This document shows, in pieces, positions 32,592-41,500 of a DNA stretch of 64,000 nt (positions within the stretch are counted from its first letter, which is position 1; each line of letters starts with the position of its first letter). The DNA comes from CAIVAT01 sp037133475 (lineage in GTDB: Bacteria; Bacteroidota; Bacteroidia; Bacteroidales; FEN-979). A program made the position numbers and the translations under genes. Under the pieces are notes generated by a model. It had not been told where the DNA came from and searched no databases. It was given only the letters and a program-made list of their open reading frames with translations. The stretch is taken from the NCBI GenBank assembly GCA_037133475.1, contig JBAXOB010000015.1, positions 1 through 64,000 on the forward strand. Reading direction: 5' to 3'.

Positions 32592-34039
32592 CCCATTCCA
32601 AAACAACTAATGCCGGGATTCTGCTTGGGTTCCTTGTCTTTGCTGCCTTTTTTCAGGTAAACGGTCAATCCTTTGATGCCTTTATCGCCAGGATGAATTC
32701 CCTCCCGCAGGCCAGCCGTCAGGCCGTGGCCGATAGCTTTATGAATTCGGGGCACGCATTGCCTTATATTGAACAGGACAGCGTTGTCCATTTTGTCTAT
32801 AATGTTCATGCTACCTCCGTTGCCCTTGCAGGGGATGCAACAGGATGGAATCCCGACCAGCCATTTACCGCCATCAGCGGCTGTAATTTCAGCTACCTGA
32901 CCAAAACATACGAACCTGATGCCCGGCTCGACTACAAGCTGGTTACCGATGGCTCCAACTGGATTCTCGATCCGAAAAACCCCTACACCTGTGCAGGAGG
33001 CTTCGGCCCCAATTCCGAATTAAGGATGCCCGCCTACGTGGTTCCGCCCGAAACCAGGTACTATAATGCCATTCCCCACGGGGTCGTGAGGGACACCACT
33101 TTTACCAGCGCAGGACTGGGAAACAGCAGGCAGGTAAGCATCTATCTGCCTGACGGATATCCGTCGGGCAGGGAACAATACCCCGTCATCCTGTTCCACG
33201 ACGGGACAGACTACATCAACCTGGGAAACATCGGCAACATTCTTGATTACCTGATTGCCGAACGCCAGATGAGCCCTGTGATTGCCGTTTTCGTGCCCCC
33301 AGTTGACCGCACGGCCGAATATGCCGGTGCAAAGATCGATCTCTTCACCGCATTCATTGTCAACGAGCTGATGCCTGTTATCGATGCGAAGTACAAAACG
33401 AGCCGCGACCCCTCCCAGCGGGCGATGGCAGGCGCTTCCGACGGCGGGAACATCTCGCTCTATATCGGGATGAAACACCCGGAGATGTTCGGAAAAATCG
33501 CCGCACAGTCAAGCGATGTGCAAACGGTCATCAGCAACACCTTTGCCAACGGGCCAAAGCTGAACCTCGATCTCTATATCGACATCGGCACTTACGACAT
33601 CGCTGTACTGATCCCGATGGTACACAACCTGCACGATATCCTGGTATCAAAAGCCTATCCCTGCATGTTCAGAGAATGGCACGAAGGACACAGCTGGGGC
33701 AACTGGAAGGGGCACCTCCGGCTGCCGCTGCTCAGGTTTTTTCCCTATACCACAGGTATGAATGAAGCGTTGCCGCAGGATGGTTTCAGGCTGGGCCCCG
33801 TCACGCCGGATCCCTTTTATGGAAATACCAGTATCCCCTTTTCAGCTCCTTCCGGTTCAGTTATCACGATATCCCTGGCTGACTTGTCGGGAAAAACAGT
33901 GGAAACCCTTTTTTCAGGAGTGGTTTTGGGCAGCGACAAGGTAATTGAATATCACCATCACCAGGCAGCTGGGGTTTATGTTCTGACGATGAGAGATGGG
34001 GGAAGGGTTATGAAGAGTTTATTGATAAGGGCGTTATAG
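32588..34039 (+). CDS. Secreted esterase with CBM48/E-set domain and T9SS sorting tail
   Basis: This 483-residue protein has a signal peptide (ILLGFLVFAAFFQVNGQ). An N-terminal glycogen-binding-like E-set domain (about 50-145: VHFVYNVHATSVALAGDATGWNP, YKLVTDGSNWILDPKNP) precedes an alpha/beta-hydrolase of the Fes/esterase D type (about 160-400). The nucleophile elbow AGASDGGN puts Ser in G-x-S-x-G, and HEGHSWGNW supplies the likely catalytic His. The C-terminal 70 residues look like a T9SS type A sorting domain (ISLADLSGKTVETLF, GVYVLTMRDGGRVMKSLLI). ATG 32588 overlaps the transporter stop; longer upstream frames lie inside the transporter gene. It may remove acyl groups from starch or other dietary glucans at the cell surface. 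Confidence 0.85.
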   Translation: MTHSKTTNAGILLGFLVFAAFFQVNGQSFDAFIARMNSLPQASRQAVADSFMNSGHALPYIEQDSVVHFVYNVHATSVALAGDATGWNPDQPFTAISGCNFSYLTKTYEPDARLDYKLVTDGSNWILDPKNPYTCAGGFGPNSELRMPAYVVPPETRYYNAIPHGVVRDTTFTSAGLGNSRQVSIYLPDGYPSGREQYPVILFHDGTDYINLGNIGNILDYLIAERQMSPVIAVFVPPVDRTAEYAGAKIDLFTAFIVNELMPVIDAKYKTSRDPSQRAMAGASDGGNISLYIGMKHPEMFGKIAAQSSDVQTVISNTFANGPKLNLDLYIDIGTYDIAVLIPMVHNLHDILVSKAYPCMFREWHEGHSWGNWKGHLRLPLLRFFPYTTGMNEALPQDGFRLGPVTPDPFYGNTSIPFSAPSGSVITISLADLSGKTVETLFSGVVLGSDKVIEYHHHQAAGVYVLTMRDGGRVMKSLLIRAL

Positions 34040-34045
34040 AGTGGG

Positions 34046-34080
34046 TCTTTTTAACCACAATAGGCACATAGGGCACAAAA
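34046..34080. repeat. Partial copy of the palindromic repeat family
   Basis: TTTTTAACCACAATAGGCACATAGGGCACAAAAG resembles the left half of the full element 50 bp downstream (TTAACCACAATGACACAAAGAAGGCACAA). It looks like a decayed or rearranged half copy. Confidence 0.45.
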
Positions 34081-34126
34081 GAGGGAAAATTACCAGACTG
34101 ATTACATTTGAAAACCGAATTAATGG

Positions 34127-34213
34127 TTAACCACAATGACACAAAGAAGGCACAATGCACACAAAGAATTCCATTGAGAACATTACGTAAATCATTGTGA
34201 ACATTGTGGTTAA
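34127..34213. repeat. Palindromic intergenic repeat, copy 2 (MITE/REP-like)
   Basis: TTAACCACAATG (34127-34138) and CATTGTGGTTAA (34202-34213) are perfect 12-bp inverted repeats. Inside are GACACAAAGAAGGCACAA and GTAAATCATTGTGAA, also found in copy 1 at 31106-31193. Outside the arms, both copies share 'aaaccgaat.aatg' on the left and 'aaa.aaatgc.ttgatt.tg.gaac' on the right, so the duplicated unit is about 130-140 bp. It lies between the esterase and a GH13 gene. The RNA would fold into a long hairpin on either strand. Confidence 0.85.
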
Positions 34214-34293
34214 AACAAATGCGTTGATTCTGCGAACAGGTTTCGTATTATAAATACAGCAGTAGGAATACATTAAGATTTAAATAAACAACC

Positions 34294-36678
34294 ATGAATT
34301 TCAGACAAATTGCATTTATCGCAGCAGGTTTTTCATCCCTTTTATGGAGCTGCACATCCAACAACGACCTTCCCATTGCAAAGGAGCCCCAGATGGTGAA
34401 ACTGGCGGCGCCCGTCAGGATCAATGCCGACTCAACCATCATTGTCCTGGCCGATTACCTGGTAAGGCCAAAGCAGATCGATTCGATCAAACTTGACAAA
34501 TCGCTTTCTGCCGACATTTCTGCCGATTCAACGCTGCTGGTCGTCAAGCCGAACGACAAGGACTTCCCGAAACTCTCGGTATTGAAAATATGGTCAAAAG
34601 GATTCGCCTATTCCCTGTTGCTCGAAAAATCAACCAGGATGAAATACCGGTTTGCCTTTGATCCGAAGAATAAGAAATACAAGCATGTGCAGATCAAAGG
34701 GCAGATGAACGACTGGAACCCCTCGGCAGGATACCTTTATGAAAAGGAGGGTACCTGGCATATAGAATTCAACCTGTTTCCCGGCCGGTACCAGTATAAA
34801 ATCATTGCCGACGGGAAAGAGATGTCGGATCCGCGCAATCCCGATTCGGTATCGAACAACAACGGCGGTTTCAATTCCCTGCTGACCGTTGGAATCCTCA
34901 ATCCTGCCGGGTTGCCGACGCTCATTTCACAAAAATCTGATGGCCGTAAGATCACCCTTGGCATGAAGGCCAAAGCTGATTCCATCTTTGTTTTCTGGCA
35001 GAACTACCTGCTCGACAAAAAATTCTGGAAACGCGACAGTGCCGGCATCACCATTGAAGTTCCGCGTAAGGCAAAGGAGACGGTCCGCAGTTTTATCCGT
35101 GTTTATGCCTTTAACAATGCCGGGATCTCCAACGAGATGCTGATCCCGCTGCAGGAGGGAAACGTGTTGACCGATGCCGGCAAGCTCACCCGTGCCGACA
35201 GGGAGGCGATGGTGCTCTATTTCCTGATGGTCGACCGTTTTAAGAATGGTTCAAAGGCCAATGATGCCCCGATAAAAGATAAGGATATCGACCCGCGGTT
35301 GAATTATATGGGGGGCGACCTTGCCGGGATCACCAGCAAGATCGAGGACGGTTATTTTAACAAGCTTGGGATCAACACCCTGTGGATTTCGCCGATCACC
35401 CAGAATCCATTGCAGGGGTTTAATGAGTTCCCCGCCCCACACCGCAAATTCTCAGGGTATCACGGCTACTGGCCTATCACCCTTACCACCGTCGACACCC
35501 GCTTCGGCACCTCCCAGGAGCTCCACAAACTGGTTGAAACGGCCCACAGCCAGGGAATCAATGTTATTCTTGACTTTGTATCGCATCATGTCCATGAGAG
35601 TTACCCGGTTCTCAAACAGCATCCCGACTGGATCACACCTGTCGACCTGCCCGGGAAACGCAAGAATATCCGTATGTTTGACGAAAACCGGCTGACAACC
35701 TGGTTCGATATTTTCCTGCCCACCTTCGACCTGACCAAGCCTGAAGTAGCCTCCATGGTCTCCGACTCGGCAGCCTTCTGGATCAGGGAATACCACCTCG
35801 ACGGCTTCCGTCATGATGCAGCAAAACATGTTCCCGAAAACTACTGGCGGATGCTGACCCAAAAACTAACCCAACAGGTTGTAATTCCTGAAAACCGCGG
35901 TGTCTTCCAGATCGGCGAAACTTTCGGAAGCCGCGAACTTACCGGCAGCTACGTCAATCCCGGGATGCTCGACGCCCAGTTTGAATTCAACCTGTATTGG
36001 GATGCAAAAGCCTCGTTTTCAATGGATAACACCTCCTTCCGCGACCTGAACTATTCGCTGCAGCAGAGTTTCAGCTATTATGGCGAGCATAACCTGATGG
36101 GCAACATCACCGGGAACCAGGATATGGCAAGGTTTATCTCCTACGCAAGCGGCGCACTGAGCCCCAATGAGGATGCCTCCGCAGCCGGCTGGAACCGCGA
36201 TATCCAGGTAAAAGACACCACAGGGTACCGGAAACTCGCCATGCTGGAGGCCTTCAATATGACCGTCCCGGGAGTTCCGGTGATCTATTATGGCGATGAG
36301 TTTGGGATGGCCGGAGCCGGCGATCCCGACAACCGCAGGATGATGAAGTTTGACAGCCTGAATAAAAATGAGCAATATCTAAAATCGGTTACCTCGACGC
36401 TGATCCATCTCCGAAGCAGCAACCTTGCCCTGGTATATGGCGACTTTACCCCGCTTAAGGTCAATGAAAAGGTGTTTGTTTACCAGCGTGCCTATTTTGA
36501 CAAGGTCGTCATCGTGATTTTCAACAAAGACAAATCGTCAAGAAAGATCGATTTTGATCTGCCGGAACGCATTAAAGGTGCGGTGTTTGCCGCTAAATTC
36601 GGAAACAACGTCAGTGTAAATAAAGGCAGGGCAAGCGTGACCCTGGCCGGCAACTCCTTTGAAATCATTACAAATTAA
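34294..36678 (+). CDS. GH13 alpha-amylase family lipoprotein with N-terminal starch-binding-like domains
   Basis: This 794-residue protein has a lipoprotein signal (FSSLLWSC, Cys near 20). A first beta domain (about 30-110) is followed by a CBM48-like domain (about 112-200: VQIKGQMNDWNPSAGYLYEKEGTWHIEFNLFPGRYQYKIIADG) and another small beta domain. The GH13 barrel follows from about 310: MVDRFKNGSK, DFVSHHVHESYP, nucleophile Asp508 in GFRHDAAKH, Glu542 in QIGETFG, and Asp610 in GNQDMARF. In the last motif the usual NHD histidine is Gln, as in some glycosidase subgroups. It is probably surface- or periplasm-anchored. It is followed by another GH13 gene after 10 bp. Confidence 0.9.
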   Translation: MNFRQIAFIAAGFSSLLWSCTSNNDLPIAKEPQMVKLAAPVRINADSTIIVLADYLVRPKQIDSIKLDKSLSADISADSTLLVVKPNDKDFPKLSVLKIWSKGFAYSLLLEKSTRMKYRFAFDPKNKKYKHVQIKGQMNDWNPSAGYLYEKEGTWHIEFNLFPGRYQYKIIADGKEMSDPRNPDSVSNNNGGFNSLLTVGILNPAGLPTLISQKSDGRKITLGMKAKADSIFVFWQNYLLDKKFWKRDSAGITIEVPRKAKETVRSFIRVYAFNNAGISNEMLIPLQEGNVLTDAGKLTRADREAMVLYFLMVDRFKNGSKANDAPIKDKDIDPRLNYMGGDLAGITSKIEDGYFNKLGINTLWISPITQNPLQGFNEFPAPHRKFSGYHGYWPITLTTVDTRFGTSQELHKLVETAHSQGINVILDFVSHHVHESYPVLKQHPDWITPVDLPGKRKNIRMFDENRLTTWFDIFLPTFDLTKPEVASMVSDSAAFWIREYHLDGFRHDAAKHVPENYWRMLTQKLTQQVVIPENRGVFQIGETFGSRELTGSYVNPGMLDAQFEFNLYWDAKASFSMDNTSFRDLNYSLQQSFSYYGEHNLMGNITGNQDMARFISYASGALSPNEDASAAGWNRDIQVKDTTGYRKLAMLEAFNMTVPGVPVIYYGDEFGMAGAGDPDNRRMMKFDSLNKNEQYLKSVTSTLIHLRSSNLALVYGDFTPLKVNEKVFVYQRAYFDKVVIVIFNKDKSSRKIDFDLPERIKGAVFAAKFGNNVSVNKGRASVTLAGNSFEIITN

Positions 36679-36688
36679 CAAAATCCGT

Positions 36689-38047
36689 ATGAAAACCATT
36701 ACATTCTTTGCATTAGCCATGGTACTTTCCTTCACAGCCTGCAAACCCAAACATGCAGCCGAAAATGCCGGTCCGGTGCAACATGCCGGCTGGAGCAGCC
36801 GTGCGACCATTTACGAGGTCAACATCAGGCAATACACCCCTGAAGGCACGTTGAAAGCCTTTGAAAATGAACTGCCGCGATTGCAAAGGATGGGTGTAGA
36901 TATCCTCTGGCTGATGCCCGTCAACCCGCTGGGGGTAAAGAACCGGAAAGGTTCGCTGGGAAGCTATTATTCTGTTAAGGATTACCTCGCCGTCAATCCC
37001 GAATACGGCACCAAAAAGGACCTGGCCGACCTTGTTAAAAAAGCGCATGAACTGGATATGAAGGTGATCCTCGACTGGGTGGCCAATCACACCTCGTGGG
37101 ACAACCCACTGATTACCCAGCATCCTGACTGGTACAAAAAAGATGCGGCAGGGAATATCATTCCCCCTGTCAAGGACTGGACCGATGTTGCAGCGCTGGA
37201 TTACACACAGCCCGGTTTGCGGAAATACATGACCGATGCCCTGGCCTACTGGATCAGGGAAACCGACATTGACGGCTACCGCTGCGATGTTGCGGGGATG
37301 CTGCCCGTTTCTTTCTGGCATGAGGCCATTCCCGAACTCAGGAAGATGAAACCTTTGTTTATGCTGGCGGAGGATGAATCGCCGAAAATGCACGATACCG
37401 CCTGTTTCGATGCCACCTATTCATGGCAGGTGTACCATCTGATGAATGATATTTATGCCGGGAAGGCCACCCCCGACAAATTTGATTCCCTGCTGGCCGA
37501 TGAATCCAGGCGGTTCCCCAAAGATGCCTACCGGATGCGGTTTATCACAAACCACGATGAGAATTCATGGAATGGAACTGAATACGAGAGGTTGGGAGAT
37601 GCGGTGAAGGCTTTTTCCGTTCTTTCGTTTACCTTACCTGGTATTCCGCTGATTTACACAGGCCAGGAATCGGCAATGAACAAGCGGCTGCGCTTCTTCG
37701 ATAAAGATACTATCCGTTGGGGTGGCTATTCCCTGGCATCGTTCTATGTTAACCTGACCCAATTGAAGAAGAAAAACAAACTCATTGCGGCAGGCCAGGA
37801 GGGTGGCGCATTTCTCAAGGTCAAAACCACCAACGATAAAGCAGTCTACGCATTCCTGCGTAAAAAACCACACCGGCAGATGTTCGTCATCCTGAACCTT
37901 TCACCCGCATACCAGGAGGTTCAGCTGGAGGGCACTGATTTTGTTGGTCAATACCAGGAGGCCTTTTCGGCTAAAAACAAAGAATTTAAGACGGGAGATA
38001 AAGTAAAATTAGCTCCCTGGGAGTATTTCGTTTACGAAACGGAATAA
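36689..38047 (+). CDS. GH13 alpha-amylase lipoprotein
   Basis: This 452-residue protein has a lipoprotein signal (ALAMVLSFTAC, Cys near 17). A compact GH13 barrel follows: ATIYEVNIRQYTPEGT, LMPVNPLG, DWVANHTSWDNP, nucleophile Asp200 in GYRCDVAGM, acid/base Glu228 in MLAEDES, and Asp290 in ITNHDENSW. There is no accessory carbohydrate-binding domain. The ATG at 36689 is preferred because it gives the lipoprotein signal; a longer frame overlaps the preceding gene. It should cleave alpha-1,4-glucans to short malto-oligosaccharides, at the outer membrane or in the periplasm. It is the last gene of the plus-strand run and convergent with the SusF-like gene. Confidence 0.93.
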   Translation: MKTITFFALAMVLSFTACKPKHAAENAGPVQHAGWSSRATIYEVNIRQYTPEGTLKAFENELPRLQRMGVDILWLMPVNPLGVKNRKGSLGSYYSVKDYLAVNPEYGTKKDLADLVKKAHELDMKVILDWVANHTSWDNPLITQHPDWYKKDAAGNIIPPVKDWTDVAALDYTQPGLRKYMTDALAYWIRETDIDGYRCDVAGMLPVSFWHEAIPELRKMKPLFMLAEDESPKMHDTACFDATYSWQVYHLMNDIYAGKATPDKFDSLLADESRRFPKDAYRMRFITNHDENSWNGTEYERLGDAVKAFSVLSFTLPGIPLIYTGQESAMNKRLRFFDKDTIRWGGYSLASFYVNLTQLKKKNKLIAAGQEGGAFLKVKTTNDKAVYAFLRKKPHRQMFVILNLSPAYQEVQLEGTDFVGQYQEAFSAKNKEFKTGDKVKLAPWEYFVYETE

Positions 38048-38107
38048 ACCCTTTCCGGATGCTCCTGCGGGTTTTTCCACAGGAACCGGCTTTCAGCTGC
38101 AATCCAT

Positions 38108-39892
38108 CTAATTTTTCGTTGCGGTTACCGTCCAGATCTCCGTGGCTGCCTCAATTTTCAGCACCATGGTAAAGTTACCGGAAGAGACGACTCTGAAGTT
38201 CCCTCCATCATTGGTAAAGTAAGAAGCGGCAGGCCCTGCCATCGTTACCTGGGGATAACCGATATAGATCCCTGACCAGTCGTACCCCTGCCTGAATTTA
38301 AAGTCATGGTAGCCGATGAAATTTATATTATAGGTCCAGGTATAGTTGGTGCCCGCCACTGCCGGGAGGGTGGTGCCAAAATTTTCATCCCAGTTGGCTT
38401 GTGTGCCATCCAGTTTCAGATAGCAATCCCCGATGATCCCCATTTGAACGTTTGTATAATCAACCGGGGGAATCGACCCTATTTTGATAAGGGTTGCAGA
38501 ATAGGCTGAACCAACCGTGTAAGTAAGGTTACAGGTATAGATTCCGGGATCTGAATTATAGATATTTATTCCCCCGGGCACCAGGGCATTCACGGCCCCG
38601 CCAAAGTTCGTATTTACCGATATGCCTTTATGCCCGCCGCCAAGGTCAACAATGGTGTCGAGATATACCATCCATCCATTTGAATAGCGGAATTTCCAAT
38701 CGTCACGTAATAACGTCAGGTTTGAGATGCTCCACGACATCGAGGTTGGGTTGAATGAAGATTCTGTCATGTCGGTGGAGATACCCCACCCAGAGGGGGT
38801 GGCCGCACCGATCATTCCCCAGTGGACCGGGACAATTGCCACCTTACGGACGATATAATCGATGGTCACATGGTACATCCCGGTGATGGGAACGGTCCAT
38901 TTGGCCGTCGTTTCCGTACAGGGTCCCCGCTGAAAGGAGACGGTTGGCTCATTAACATTCGGATTCGTCACAAAGCCAAATCCCGATCCCGGGCCAAAGG
39001 TAACCTGGTTTGAACCGGCAACCTGGACTATGTTGAATCCTGCCGAACCAGCCTGGATCGGTATATAAAGCTCCAACAGCGAGGTACGGGGGGTTTGTAC
39101 CACCTCGTTGATTGCAACTTTCATGATCGCGCCGGGATTGAGCGTAGGAAAAGCTGTAACGGCTCCCTTGACATAGAACCCATCAACCAATACAACAGGC
39201 AACATCTGCAGGGTATAGCTCGTGTTTTGGACAGGGACATCCTTTATGGTTTCATCGTAAAAGCCATTGGCAGCAGCTGTGTACGACAATGAATCGCCCA
39301 GATGATAAACGAATACGGAAGATGCCATGGATTTGGCAGGGATTATGTTTTTTTGTGCAACAAAGCCTGCATACCGGATTTCATCCCTGCCAGTTCCGCT
39401 TTGACAATTGACCAGTTTTGCTGATTTTGAAACCGTGCCGTCAAAAACGGTCAGGATCTCCATTTGGGCAACCGAGCCGGTGACGATGAACTTATGCCGT
39501 CCGGCATTGAATTCCCCGCTGTATTCAGCTGCGACGATTCCCCGCGAATTGCAAAGCCTTAAATGCAGGTTTGCCCTCCTGGCAACTTCGAGGTACACCG
39601 TAGCACTGCCATTGAACGGGTTAGGCTCAACAGGCATCAGGGTAAAGGTTACGCCACCCTGCCCTGAAAGTTCATTGATTCCCAAAGAATTTTTCATGAC
39701 AATGGAGGGATTGCCTCCATAGAGGGTGGTATCGCAACCCCGTGTCAGGTTCCTGACCAGCACGCTTTGCAGCAAAATGGTGGCCTGTGTCTGTGAATTT
39801 TTCCCTGAAAAGGTGAGGGTGATGGTGTTTGCCTGAAGAAGGAACGGAATCAGGCATACCGAGATTTTGAATAATAAACGGAATGTTTTCAT
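38108..39892 (-). CDS. SusE/F-like starch-binding protein with FISUMP-type N-terminal module
   Basis: This 594-residue secreted protein has a signal peptide (LFKISVCLIPFLLQAN) rather than a lipoprotein signal. Residues 20-160 form a module shared with the FISUMP protein at 19451-20758: VLVRNLTRGCDTTLYGGN, ELSGQ, and a T9SS-sorting-like VEPNPFNGSATVYLEVARRANLHLRL segment. From about residue 235 to the end the protein is colinear with the SusE-like lipoprotein at 40242-41453 (DGFYVKGAV, LMELYIP-like LLELYIP, VHWG.IGAATP.GW, WDENFG.TLP, FKFRQG.DWSG, and TVTATKN at the C-terminus). It is probably a starch-binding surface protein. It has its own transcript, because a strong terminator follows the upstream sus operon. 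Confidence 0.82.
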   Translation of the reverse strand: MKTFRLLFKISVCLIPFLLQANTITLTFSGKNSQTQATILLQSVLVRNLTRGCDTTLYGGNPSIVMKNSLGINELSGQGGVTFTLMPVEPNPFNGSATVYLEVARRANLHLRLCNSRGIVAAEYSGEFNAGRHKFIVTGSVAQMEILTVFDGTVSKSAKLVNCQSGTGRDEIRYAGFVAQKNIIPAKSMASSVFVYHLGDSLSYTAAANGFYDETIKDVPVQNTSYTLQMLPVVLVDGFYVKGAVTAFPTLNPGAIMKVAINEVVQTPRTSLLELYIPIQAGSAGFNIVQVAGSNQVTFGPGSGFGFVTNPNVNEPTVSFQRGPCTETTAKWTVPITGMYHVTIDYIVRKVAIVPVHWGMIGAATPSGWGISTDMTESSFNPTSMSWSISNLTLLRDDWKFRYSNGWMVYLDTIVDLGGGHKGISVNTNFGGAVNALVPGGINIYNSDPGIYTCNLTYTVGSAYSATLIKIGSIPPVDYTNVQMGIIGDCYLKLDGTQANWDENFGTTLPAVAGTNYTWTYNINFIGYHDFKFRQGYDWSGIYIGYPQVTMAGPAASYFTNDGGNFRVVSSGNFTMVLKIEAATEIWTVTATKN

Positions 39893-40170
39893 GGTCAAAT
39901 CAGTTAGGGTGAATACCACTTTTCAGTTGTATGATATATTCAGGAAAAACAGAAGTTGAGTCTAAAAAACCATCATCAAAAGATGCAGAAATCATTCAGT
40001 TTCCGATTGAGTAAATATACATAAAAATAGAGGATTATACCATATGAAAAAAAAATTATTCAATAATACATAACAACTCCTGATCTGATTGAAGATCATA
40101 ACAAAAAGCCCTGCATAGTATCCCTGGCAATTCAAGGCACTTTCCGAGAAGGTGCGAAAGGCAAACCGGT

Positions 40171-40208
40171 AAAAAAAGAGGGATATCCCGTTAGCCGGAA
40201 TACCCCTC
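40171..40208 (-). terminator. Strong terminator of the susCDE operon
   Basis: On the minus strand, 40208-40197 and 40189-40178 (GAGGGGTATTCC / GGGATATCCCTC) form a 12-bp stem with two G-U pairs and a 7-nt loop, followed by seven T residues (40177-40171). It starts about 33 bp after the SusE-like stop codon. It separates the susC-susD-susE transcript from the SusF-like gene. Confidence 0.88.
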
Positions 40209-40241
40209 CTGAAAAAGGTAAAGTGCAGTTTCCTGCAGCGA

Positions 40242-41453
40242 TTAATTCTTTGTTGCTGTAACGGTATAGGTCTCCGTGGCAGCTGCAATTTTCAGCACCA
40301 GGGTATAGTTACCGGCAACACCAACTTTGAAGTTTCCGCTGTCATTTGTAAAATTGGCAGCTGCACCACCAGCCATCGTAACATCAGGGAAACCAATAGA
40401 TTTACCTGACCAGTCATCACCTTGCCTGAATTTGAAATCCTTGGCGGCAATGAGGGTAATGGTATAGGTCCATGTGTAGTCGGTACCGGAAACGACAGGT
40501 AATGATTTACCATAACTTTCGTCCCAATTTGCCTGGGTACCATTCTGTTTCATGTAAGAATCGCCGATGATGTCCATCTGGTACTGTGAGTAGTTGATCG
40601 GGGGAATGTCACCTGTTTTGGTAGCTGTAATGGTATATCCACTGCCCAGTTTGTAGGCAAAAGTGATCGTGTAGATACCGGGAGCGGCATTTACGATGTT
40701 GGCACCACCCGGAACCAGGGCTGCCAAAGTACCACCGAAGTTGGTATTGACCTTAACGCCTTTGCTGGCACCCAATACGACATTGGTATCAATTTCGACC
40801 TTCCAGCCATGGGAATAGCGAAGTTTCCAGTCACCTTTCATCAGTTTGAAACCTGTGAGGGTCCACGACATATCAGTACTGTTGAAGGCTGATTCGGTCA
40901 TCATGGTATCATTTGACCATCCGCCCGGGGTTGCAGCGCCAATGAGTCCCCAATGTACGCGCATGATGGCAACTTTGTTGAGGGAATCATCGATGACAAC
41001 ATGGTAGAAACCGTCGGCAGGCACTGTGAACACACCAGGATTGGTCGTAGTAGCAGGACCGCGCTGGAAAGCAACTTTAGGCTCATCCGTGGTGGGGGTG
41101 GTAACAACACCAAAACCTGTACCAGGACCGTAAGTGGTCTTAACTGAACCGGCAACCTTCATGATGTTAAATCCGGCAGCACCTGCTTTTAACGGGATAT
41201 AAAGTTCCATCAGGTGAGCACGTGTAGACTGGGTCACTTCATTACGGGTAACCGTCATCATAGCTTTAGCATTATAGTCAGTAAAAGGGGCAACGGCTCC
41301 CTTTACATAAAACCCGTCAAGGACGATGACAGGGGGGGTAACGGTGGGGGTTGTGCTGTCGCTGCTCTTTTTGCAGGAGCTCGTCCCGATTACAATCATT
41401 ACCAATGCAAGCATGGCCATGATCATTGAAAATTTCTGAAATCTGTTTTTCAT
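40242..41453 (-). CDS. SusE/F-like outer-membrane starch-binding lipoprotein
   Basis: This 403-residue lipoprotein has signal IVIGTSSC (lipobox Cys near 27) and a short Ser/Thr/Pro linker (KKSSDSTTPTVTPP). Three beta domains follow. The last two repeat the pattern of carbohydrate-binding SusE/SusF domains (VHWGLIGAATPGGWSNDTMMTES...WKLRYSHGWKVEID and MDIIGDSYMKQNGTQANWDES...DFKFRQGDDWSG). The Gly-x-Trp and Trp-rich positions are those that bind starch in SusE/F. It is the third gene of the operon after susC and susD (47 bp gap). It should capture malto-oligosaccharides at the cell surface. Confidence 0.85.
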   Translation of the reverse strand: MKNRFQKFSMIMAMLALVMIVIGTSSCKKSSDSTTPTVTPPVIVLDGFYVKGAVAPFTDYNAKAMMTVTRNEVTQSTRAHLMELYIPLKAGAAGFNIMKVAGSVKTTYGPGTGFGVVTTPTTDEPKVAFQRGPATTTNPGVFTVPADGFYHVVIDDSLNKVAIMRVHWGLIGAATPGGWSNDTMMTESAFNSTDMSWTLTGFKLMKGDWKLRYSHGWKVEIDTNVVLGASKGVKVNTNFGGTLAALVPGGANIVNAAPGIYTITFAYKLGSGYTITATKTGDIPPINYSQYQMDIIGDSYMKQNGTQANWDESYGKSLPVVSGTDYTWTYTITLIAAKDFKFRQGDDWSGKSIGFPDVTMAGGAAANFTNDSGNFKVGVAGNYTLVLKIAAATETYTVTATKN

Positions 41454-41500
41454 AACGATTTGGTTTAATTGTGAAACTTAGGTTTATAAAATTTATTGTG

